This document shows, piece by piece, positions 20,370 through 28,959 of a DNA stretch of 43,263 bases. The notes under the pieces are model-generated. The model did not search any database. It was not told where the DNA came from and saw nothing but the letters and a program-made list of their open reading frames with translations. How positions within the stretch are numbered: the stretch's first letter is position 1; each line of letters opens with the position of its first letter. A program made the translations under genes and the position numbers. This DNA comes from Triparma columacea (lineage: Eukaryota; Sar; Bolidophyceae; Parmales; Triparmaceae): the NCBI GenBank assembly GCA_030267965.1, contig BRYA01000091.1, forward strand, positions 1 through 43,263, in the 5' to 3' direction.

Positions 20370-22865
20370 CTATTCCTCCTTGAGGAAATCCCTATACACT
20401 TCGTTATCAGTCTCCTCAACCCAATTGTACCCGAGCCCTTGAAGAAATTCGTTGATAGCCACCTCATCTTCCGCAGTCTTTGGAATCTGTATGCCTACTA
20501 AGACCCTACCGAAATCGTCGCCGTGGTTACGATAATGAAACAGGGAGACGTTCCAGGTCACATCGAGGGCCATTAGAAACTGCAACAAGTGAAGGAAGGT
20601 CAGAGGTGTGCATCGAGGTGGAATTCGTATAGAAGGCATGCTCCCCCCCCCCCCCCCTCACACCTCTTACCTTTTTCAAAGCCCCAGGAGACTCGGGGAA
20701 CTCAAAGCGGAACAAGCGTTCGTTGACAGCGCTCGCCCGCCCCCCTGCCATGTGGCGCGCATGTACCTTGGCGAGTTCGTTCTTGCTGAGGTCGCTGGTC
20801 TGGTACTCCTGCGCCTCAAGTTCCTCCAAAACGTCTTCAAAGTCAGTGTCCACGTTTTTCATTGGCTGGAAAGACATTATGACCCTCGCCTGGCTGCCCA
20901 TCTGGTAGCGGTAGGTGAACTCCGTGACGTTCCTGGGCCAGATGAGGTTGTAGCTGGGAGGGAAGGGGGGTGAAAGAAATTGTGTGAGCAAGCGCGTTCG
21001 ACTTCAAGTTCCCTGTGTTTGTATATATAATATATAAGGCGGGATCTCAGGTCAGGCGACGTCATCGCTAACGTGCGTCCACAGCGCGACCTCTGTGGCC
21101 GCCCTCGATCAACTTTGACAGTATCCTGAGGGCATTGGGTGCCTTTCTCTTCCGAAGGATTACGACGCCACGCTTACTGGTAGAAGACGTTGCGGCCTTT
21201 AGTTTCGGTTGGACGAGCTTGCTGTATGTAGACCGGGGGACACAAGTCGTCGCTGCGCTCCCCCCCTCCTCTCCTGGAATCTACTTACAGCGCTCGGAAG
21301 GCCCCCGGCTTTTCTGGGATAGTAACCGATATCATCTTCTCCGAGTCGTCCGCCCTTTCACTAACGAATCTCATCCTGTCGAAGTCCATGTTCGCCCCGC
21401 TCGTGATAGCCACCAAGTTTGCCCCCACAATCCCGTGGGCCTCAGCATACTTCTTCATTCCCGCCACCCCAAGAGCGCCTGCGGGCTCCAGCACGACCCT
21501 GGCGTCGTTGTAGGCCAGCTTGATAGCGCTGCAAATCTGCGAGACGCGCGAGGACAGTTTGCAAAGGGTGTTGGAGAAAATTCGAAGCGATGCTTCACCC
21601 AGCCATGACTTTTCAATCCACAAACACGACCCCTCGCCTTCACCCTCACCTGATCAGTATTAACCGTGACCATGTCGTCAACGAGCACGTTACACACCCT
21701 AAACGTCTCGTCCCCAACCTTCCTGACCGCCGCCCCGTCCGCGAACAACCCCACCGAGTCCAGGGTCACCACCTTACCCGCCCTGAGGCTCTCGGTCATC
21801 CCCGCGGCGTCCTCTGCCTCGACCCCGATCACCTTGACGTCGGGACGGACCCTCTTCACGTAGGCAGCAATGCCGGCGAGCATGCCCCCGCCTCCGCAGC
21901 ATACGAATATGGCGTCGAGGGGGCGAGAGACGGACTGCTTTATTATCTCCATGCCAATGGTGCCTTGACCAGCAATGACATCAGGGTCGTCAAAGGGGTG
22001 AATCATGGTGAGCATCTCCTCGTCCATGAGCCTCTTCGCCTCCGCCGCAGCCTCGTCGTAGTTGTTTCCGTGCAGCCTAACCTCCACTGTCCCCCCCCCA
22101 TGCTTGGCCACACTCTTCACCTTGATCTCAGGAGTTGCCAAAGGCATGACAATGACCGCCCTGCAGCCCAGCTTGTTCGCGCTCAGCGCCACACCCTGGG
22201 CGTGGTTCCCAGCAGAGCAGGCCACCACCCCCCTGTCCAGCTGCTCGTTGGAGAGCTGGGCCATCTTATTGTAGGCGCCACGGATCTTAAAGGAGAAGAC
22301 GGGCTGGGTGTCCTCGCGCTTGAGGTAGACGTGGTTGTTGAGAGACGCGGACAGGTTGTAGGCGGCTTGGAGGGGAGTCTCGGAACATACGTCGTACACG
22401 CGGGCATTTAGGACTCGGGACTGTTGAGGGATGGGGGGGGGGGAAGGGGGGGGAATTGGTAAGGGAGGTGGAAGGTGGAGGAAGAAGGGAGGGACAGACG
22501 CACTGCGTAGGGCACCATTGAGCCGACTTGGTGTACATCCACCCCTGATCAACCCCCAACCCTAAACACAACCTCTTTCTTCTTCGTGAAGGGTTTGTCA
22601 ATAATCAGCGTCCCTGTAGCATCAACATGCATTAGATTACCTAACCAGGTAGCTACATATCTTAATTCCCCCCTCATACCAACAGTCTACTCACTAAGTA
22701 CCCTACAGCGTGTTTCTTGCTATCTAACAAAATGGGCTGTCCCGAGGATGGAATAAAATCAGCTCTTTCAACCATACTGTCGTCGGCCAAGCCAACTGGT
22801 CGTCCAGACAAGACCCGTGAGGTGCTTGTGAAGAGACGGGGTCGCAGGGAGGCTATTCTGTTCAT
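20370..22865 (-). CDS. ilvA: Biosynthetic threonine deaminase with two ACT-like domains (560 aa, 5 exons)
   Basis: Exons 22695-22865, 21650-22420, 21289-21536, 20671-20953 and 20370-20579. The first join gives HAVGYLSRVLNARVYDV, the conserved entry to the family. It converts threonine to 2-oxobutanoate and ammonia, the first step to isoleucine (EC 4.3.1.19). Evidence: the PLP lysine in PVFSFKIRGAYN (about residue 102), SAGNHAQGVA, the phosphate-binding loop CCGGGGMLAG, and two regulatory ACT-like domains in the last two exons (KMISVTIPEKPGAF; ERLFRFEFPESPGALKK then WNVSLFHYRNHGDDFGRVLV), where isoleucine and valine bind in known enzymes. The N-terminus MNRIASLRPRLFTSTSRVL is Arg/Ser-rich and acid-free, typical of organelle import. 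A Met 40 codons further upstream (22985) is in frame, but 22865 starts the transit-like sequence. It lies 212 bases upstream of the TDP2-like gene on the same strand. Confidence 0.95.
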
Positions 22866-23360
22866 CCTAATACAAGTGGGAAAATGCAGGTTTTTGGGCT
22901 TTCCGATCTGACTTTGGAGCACTTTGAAAGCTCTGGGGAAAACACTTCGTGTTCGTGACAACTCGACAACGGGTAAGCTGTTCAAAAATGCAGACGTACG
23001 AACACCTAAAAAATTAAGTTTGAACTTGACGAATAGTCAAGGAAAAGTCATATTTAGAGCAGAAAAGTCAGTATTTCAGGCAACAGCGCTGTCCACATTC
23101 AGACGCGCGGGAAATGGCGTGGTAATTAGAGTAAAGCGCTTTCGATTGAAAGAGCTTTTGTGAATATGGAGAATGATAAAAAGTTCTGACATTCTGACAT
23201 TCTAACTGAGAAACCCAAAATATTCGCTCATCATTGCTTGTCCTATTTTCCATCCCAACACGACACTTACGAAATTCTTTCCTCTCTCACACTCATCTAT
23301 ATTGGGGTAACCTCCCTCATCTCTCCCCCTTTCCCTCCCACTCTCCCCCAATCCCTCTAA
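22866..23360. promoter_or_regulatory. Shared upstream region of ilvA and the Rab-like gene
   Basis: About 495 bases between divergent starts. It is AT-rich, with a short repeat TCTGACATTCTGACATTCTAAC near 23186. A 79-codon open frame (22924-23163) shows no domain or splice context, and I do not call it. No core promoter element is secure. Confidence 0.45.
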
Positions 23361-24612
23361 ATGTTCTCCACAAACTCCCCCGACTCTTCTCCGTCCTCAC
23401 TTCGTTCCCAGCTGGCGTCCAAAACAATAAAGGATGGAGGGATAATCAAGGTTGTTACACTCGGCGATAGATCGGCGGGGAAGACGGCGCTCATCATCAG
23501 GTGAGTGTGGAGGGAGGGGAGAGGGGGAGAGAGGAAGGTCGTTTCGCTTTCAAAGTCAGGGGATGTTGGGTGAGGGGAGTGGAGGCCGATGACAAAACAA
23601 CACCCCAATATTTCGCCTGGGTTATCATACGCGACGTACATCTCCGAGACATGCGCTCCCACCATCCTCCATCCTCCTTCCACCCTCAATCCCTCCACCC
23701 CCCTTCCCCCTCCACCCTCCCAACACCTCCCCTCCCCCTCCCCCCTCCACAGGTTTATCGAGAACAATTTCCGCGTCGCCACCCCGCCGACAATCGGTGC
23801 ATCCTTCCTCTCAAAGTCCTCCCTCCTCCCTCCCTCCTGTTCCATCCACGTAAAATTCCAAGTCTGGGATACATCCGGTGACGACCGTTTCTCATCAATG
23901 GCCCCTCTATACTTCGGCTCAGCTGACGTCGTGCTAGTTGTCTACGACGTTACCGATAGGAATAGTTTCAACCGCGTCGACGAGTGGGTGAAGATGATCA
24001 ATTCATCGGATTCCTCGTCGTCCAAGCAGGTCGTGATAGTGGCCACCAAGGTGGACCTGTCCTCGGACAGAGAGGTGACGCAGAAGGAGGGAAACGAGTA
24101 CGCGTTCAAGATGGGGTACTCACACTACGAGACGAGCGCGAGGACGGGGGAGAACATAAACGAGATGTTCGACGACATTGCCAACGAGGAGGTGAGCTTC
24201 AAGATTTCTTTATGCACACTTTAATGCAAACAGACCCACATTCGCTTTAGTCAGGGCGCCACTGTAAAACCATAAGTTGACAACACAACACCTCACCCCC
24301 CTTTGATTTCAGGTTCACCGAAAGGCCATGGTCCGTCAGAACTCCAACCTAAGCGAAGCCACCAAGCTCACTACCGGCAGCCGAAGCACAGGTCCGTACC
24401 CCCCCCCCCCCTCCCCCTCCCCCCTCCCTCCCGCTCCGCTATCAACTAACTCCCGTCTTCAACCCGCCACGCACCTCTTGCAAAAATTTAAAGTGTGGGG
24501 TAACTCCGACGCAACCATCAAGAAGAACGCCAGTCACACGGGCGAGGAGGACTCCTCCATATTCTCGTGCAACGCCGGAGAGATCGTCGCGAGCAACTGC
24601 ATCGTCATGTAA
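23361..24612 (+). CDS. Atypical Rab-like small GTPase with CaaX terminus (about 292 aa, 3 exons)
   Basis: Exons 23361-23500, 23753-24191 and 24313-24612; joins give ALIIRFIENNF and IANEEVHRKAM. G1 is LGDRSAGKTAL; G2 lies in TPPTIGASF. G3 is WDTSGDDRF where Rabs have WDTAGQERF; G4 is ATKVDL where NKxD is usual; G5 is ETSARTGENI. The overall pattern is closest to Rab5/21-type proteins. The protein ends SNCIVM, a single-Cys CaaX box with Met last, which favours farnesylation over the double geranylgeranylation of typical Rabs. The Q-to-D change at the catalytic Gln and the N-to-T change in G4 predict altered hydrolysis or nucleotide choice. A C-rich stretch from 24393 with a GT at its start could be a further intron; without it the frame stays open through a Pro-rich linker. 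It probably acts on an internal membrane. Confidence 0.85.
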
Positions 24613-24709
24613 TTTGGGAGATTCTGAGTTTCTATTAAATATCTGATTGAACGCTTTCACTAATACTGACTACACTTAGTTTTCTCTCCCTTTCCCATAC
24701 CCATAACCT

Positions 24710-27700
24710 TCATAGGCTCCCTCCAAATTTCCTCTCGACACTCATGACATTTCTGATTTTCATAATTTCGTCCATGATAACCTGAACGTGCTCCAAATCC
24801 TTAACCTTGATGAGGAACTCAAGCATCGCGTGCTCCCCGCTCGTGCTGCTCCCGGTCTTCACGATGAAGGCGTTATCGCTCACTATCTCGCTGCACTCGG
24901 AAAGCAGCAGCTTTCGATCGTTGGCATAGATTTGTATCTGGCAAAGGAAGTCCACCCCCAGCTGTTCTTCGGCGTAGGGATTCCAAATCAGAGGTACCGA
25001 CACGAGCTTTACGCCCTTGTTCTTCAACCGCTGCCGGTACGAGACCGCACCCTTGCCCCCTTCTGCATCTAGGGGGGCCAAACCCTTTTGAATCCTCAAG
25101 CTGTTCTCGTGTGCAGTTTGGGCATCCTTGCAGCTCCTCCTATGAACCGTGACGAAGCCGTCGCTGTATTCTGGCTTCAACTTTACCGGTCTCGTCCCCA
25201 ATATATCATCTCCCCTGACAGGCATGCATGTGGGGCAAAGGTGGTCAGGGTCTGCGTACTCCACATCTCCTTCATCCTCCCCTACCCCCCCCCCGACCTC
25301 CATCCCACCCATCTCCCCAACGCCCCCCTGCGATTCAATCCCGTTCTCCGTATCGACTGACTCGACATTCTCAACCCTAAGCGCTTCCCCTTCAAGTATA
25401 TCAACTAGCCGGTCCCCCCCAAAGTCCCCCTCTTCGTCATCGAAAACTCCCTCCTCCTTAACGAGCCCATCCTCATTTTCCTCACTTCCCATTCCCTCGT
25501 ACCTAACAGCCTTGTCGATAGCGTGTTGAAAGCTCCTCATCGCCCCCTCCCCAACAAACATTTGTGTGTCCGATTCGGCTCCGTTAAGCACCGACAGGGG
25601 CACCTTGAGTATTTGGCTTGTGACCTTTCTCAAGAACTGCCGGTTGTGTGTTTTCCCAAGCTCGACGCAGAGTTCGTCAACGGTCGCGAACCTTGTCCTC
25701 CCAGGAAGGAATTGCTACGACAAGCGAAGCGGAGAGGGTTGCGTTGGTGGGTGAGATTTGTCTTGTGCTTGTGGGGTTAGGGTTAAATTCTCTACCCCAT
25801 TCTCTCACCTGCAGGCCCGACACTTCCCTGGGTATGCCTCCGAAATCCTCGTCAGCGCTCAAAAAGGTGAAGTTGCTCAGGAGCTCGTGGTGGGTCTCCA
25901 AAAAGTCGGACAGGATGATCCCTCCCGCTTCCACCAACGACTGCCTTTGTTTGGCCCTGAAGTAGCCCCTGAGCTTCGCTCTTGTGCTTCTAGCCTTTGC
26001 GTACCTCATCCAGTCCAACGCCGGCCTCCCCTCCCCAGTGAGAACGTTGACGACGTCTCCATTTTGCAGCTCATAGCTCATGCTCACAGGGAGCCCGTTG
26101 ATCTCCACGCCGTGCATGTTCAGTCCGACTTCGGTGTGGATCTGAAAGGCGGCGTCGATGGCCGTGGCGCCCCTAGCCAAGTTCAGAATTTTGCCGTTGC
26201 GCAAGAACACGAATACTCGCTTCCCCAGCAGCTGTGGCAGCGAAGAGTCGCGTTAGCGGATTTTTAAGAGCTGAGAAGATAGATAGAAGATGCCCTTGCC
26301 TTCACCCATTCTTACCTCTCTTCTCACGCTCTCGACAAAGTCCCTCGAGTTTATGTGGTCCTGCTGCCACTCCTTGATGCTGGACAGCCAGGGCGTGTAA
26401 AAGTCTTCAGATCCCACACCTCTTTTGTATGACTGATAGGCCCAGTGAGCCGCCATCCCTACCTCCGCGACGCGGTGCATCGCCGACGTCCTGATTTGCA
26501 CCTCTACCGTCTGGCCGTTGCAGATCAGCGCCGTGTGCAGGGACTGGTAGCCGTTGGGCTTGGGAAAGGATATGTAGTCCTTCACGGAGGTGGGAACGGA
26601 CTGGCAGCCGGGAAGGTGCTGGACGAGGCCAAGGACGTGGTAGCAAAGCCAGGTGGACCTGAGCGCGTGCGCGAGGGGTGGGGGGTTGCGATGAGAGGAG
26701 CAAACAATGAAAAAGGGTTGCGTGGAGGATCTCACCTCGTGTTCCATTCCTCTTCCGTCTCCCCCCCCTTCTCGTTGGGCTCCAAGACGACACGAAGAGC
26801 CACGACGTCCGCAATTCTGTCGAGGGAGCTCTCGTACTTAGTTTCCATCTTGAGCCAGAGGCTGTATAGTTCCTTTGTCCTCCCTGAGACTGTGACCTTG
26901 CACCCCTGCTCCTCCAGCATCTTGTCGCCGTTGAGGGAGTCCTCCAGGATGATCTTGCTCTGCTCCAAAGCGCCGCGGTACTTCTTCTGGTTCCTACGTA
27001 GCTTCCTGTTTAGGCGCTTGTACTCGAGGGGGTAAAGGTACATGAAGGCCGTGTCCTCCAGCTCCGACTTGAACTGCCAGATTCCCATGCGGTGGGCGAG
27101 GGGGGCGAAGATGTCCAAGGTCTCCCTGGCTATCTTCTGCTGCTTCGCCGGTTTCATGTGACGGAGGGTCCGCATATTGTGGAGGCGGTCGGCTAGCTTG
27201 ACGATGATGATCCTATAGTCGTCGGTCATTGCAACGAACATTTGGCGGAGGTTTTCCGCCTGTTCGTCAGCGTAGTCGGAGAAGGCCAACTTCGGGAGCT
27301 TGCTTACTTTTGTCTCCCCCTCGACGATCTTTCTCACGGTTGGGCCAAAGAGGGCCTCAACCTCAGCGAAGGTGAGGTCAGTGTCCTCGACCGTGTCGTG
27401 CAGGAGGCCGGCCATGACTGAGTGCACATCCATGGAGAGCTCGGCTAGGAGGATTGCGACCGATATGGGGTGTATTATGAAGGGCTCTCCCGACTTTCGC
27501 ATCTGTCCTTGGTGGGAGAGGTAGGCGATGCGGAGGGCCGATTTTATCAGGCTCGTATCTGAGCTGTTGAAGTACTTTATGTTGGGGGTGAGGAGGTCCC
27601 AGTACTCCTCGATCTGCTCCTTGTCGTGGTCTGTTAACGAGATCAGAGAGGTGAAGACTCTCTCAAGAACCTTCATACGAGGAGCGAAGCGACGAGCAAA

Positions 27701-28437
27701 GGGAGCAGTTGGTGGTTAGAAATAGATGTTATGTAGCGAGCGTTGGAGAGGAGCGGCGAGGTGCAAACTCCTTCTCTTCACATTCTTACCTTCACCCTCG
27801 GCTTCTTCTCTATGGACCTCGTCCACCTCGTGTCCGGAGGCTCCTCCAGCATCAGCTCCTTCCAAATGTCAACCTCGTAAGCGAGTGCCTCCGAGAGCTG
27901 TTGGTCATTAGTTTCGCCTGCGATACGAGGAGCGTGCGGTACGAGGAGCGAAGCGACGAGCAAAGGGAGCAGTTGGTTAGAAAATAGATGTTATGTAGCG
28001 AGCGTTGGAAAGAGGAGCGGCGAGGTGCAAACTCCTTCTCTTCACCATCTTACCTTCTCCCCCCCCCTTCCTCACCCCGCTGCCTCCTACGGGCGCCCCC
28101 GACAATGTAGTGTCATTGTGTTGGCGGTGCAAACCCCCGGTGTCCTGACTGCGGGACAAGTCATCAGAAGATAAATGATCTGCATCAGACACCTCTGATA
28201 AAGCATCGTCTTCATTGTACATGGGAAGGAGGGTACGACGGGGGAAACTGGTGATTGAAGGGAGCCTGAAATATAGACGAGGATAATCGGGGTAAGTTTA
28301 CAAGGATTCAATTAGCGCATGGGGTTGTTGAGCATAGAAAATATAACTCACCTTCTTGCTGGCGAGGATTTTGGGACACTGATGGGGAAAAAAGACAAAG
28401 AGAAGTCGAGGAGGAGGAGACATATAATTAAGAACAT
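24710..28437 (-). CDS. Plastid-type RelA/SpoT homologue, (p)ppGpp synthetase/hydrolase (about 1,044 aa, 7 exons)
   Basis: Exons 28352-28437, 28054-28265, 27790-27917, 26736-27670, 26313-26658, 25809-26231 and 24710-25714; all phases close. Domains in order: N-terminal targeting; HD hydrolase (FIIHPISVAILL, LLHDTVEDTDL, about residue 234); synthetase (RIADVVALRVVL, NGYQSLHTALI, VEVQIRT, about 440-510); TGS (RVFVFLRNGKILNLARGATA, about 572-640); and a C-terminal ACT-like domain (about 965-1040). Both catalytic motif sets look intact, so it may both make and degrade the alarmone. An acidic insert (EENEDG..EEGVFDDEEGD) sits in the last exon. The start is less certain: exon 1 gives MFLIICLLLLDFSLSFFPIS, a signal peptide with F near the predicted cleavage, then a basic Ser/Arg stretch ending LPSITSFPRRTLLP, the two-part signal of secondary plastids. 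An alternative splice at 28076/27897 also keeps frame. I prefer the model given because it makes introns 2 and 3 homologous end to end. Confidence 0.9.
27671..27789 (-). repeat. Intron 3 of the RelA/SpoT gene, introner-like copy A
   Basis: A 119-base intron. In gene sense it starts GTAAGAATGTGAAGAGAAGG and ends CTTCGCTCCTCGTATGAAG. It aligns over almost its whole length with intron 2 of the same gene, with only a few substitutions and small indels, while the flanking exons are unrelated. Confidence 0.85.
27918..28053 (-). repeat. Intron 2 of the RelA/SpoT gene, introner-like copy B
   Basis: A 136-base intron with the same core as copy A (shared strings include GTTTGCACCTCGCCGCTCCT and ACATAACATCTA in gene sense). 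It differs mainly by a short extra CGCTCCTCGTA-type repeat near its 3' end. The donor GTAAGATGG and the acceptor CTCGTATCGCAG lie at the homologous places. Confidence 0.8.
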
Positions 28438-28959
28438 GCTCGGGCATCGGCACCCTTCTAAGCCCATCACAGAGTCAGAAATTGACCAGAGAAGTAGGGG
28501 GAACTCTCGAGGAGGGTTGTGTAGGTAAAAAGAGAGTAATTTGTCGGCTTTTTGGAAAGTAGAGGTGGTAAAATTGAGGCAAAAAGCGGGTTAACACCCG
28601 ATATGAAGGCGGTAGGTGATATCAAGGCGTGTTGGTTAAGGAAATGAAGTTTTGAGGTGAGAAAAAAAGCCAGATTTCCCAGGCTAGAATTCGTTTGCTT
28701 TTTGTCCTGCTTCCAAGAATTGTTTTTTGCCTCGGCACTAAATTGGACGATTTGGAGAATTTTAGAACGCCAACCTCCTAACCACCACCATATTACGCCA
28801 CAAAACCCTACGCAATTGTGAAATCACGCAAATTAGCTTGAATTAGACCCCTCCTCACCACAGCGACCTCCAAATTTAAGACTTTGGGTCTCATTTTCCC
28901 ATCACAATAGACTTTTTGTGTGCCATACGCCACACACAACGAATAGATAACACCATATT
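28438..28959. promoter_or_regulatory. Shared upstream region of the RelA/SpoT and IQ/FAM13-like genes
   Basis: About 520 bases between divergent starts, moderately AT-rich from 28520. No gene is seen. The open frame across 28319-28528 on the plus strand is antisense to RelA/SpoT exon 1 and its upstream region. No promoter element can be assigned. Confidence 0.45.

Noticed and set aside
21590..22411. 273-codon plus-strand open frame across ilvA exon 2
   Set aside because: It is a shadow of the GC-rich threonine deaminase exon, whose sense frame carries all diagnostic motifs.
16317..22865. Bacterial contamination, suggested by panC- and ilvA-like genes
   Set aside because: Both genes have spliceosomal introns of the same style as their neighbours, and ilvA has a transit-like N-terminus.
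22924..23163. 79-codon plus-strand open frame between ilvA and the Rab-like gene
   Set aside because: No homology I recognise, no splice context, and it lies in a divergent promoter region.
25772..25786. GGTTAGGGTTA in a RelA/SpoT intron as an interstitial telomere
   Set aside because: Less than two units, within chance expectation for a G/T-rich intron.
28071..28076. Alternative donor GTGAG at 28071-28075 with acceptor before 27897 in the RelA/SpoT gene
   Set aside because: It also keeps frame, but its acceptor has a poor pyrimidine tract, and the GTAAG at 28049-28053 makes intron 2 homologous to intron 3. RNA evidence would decide.
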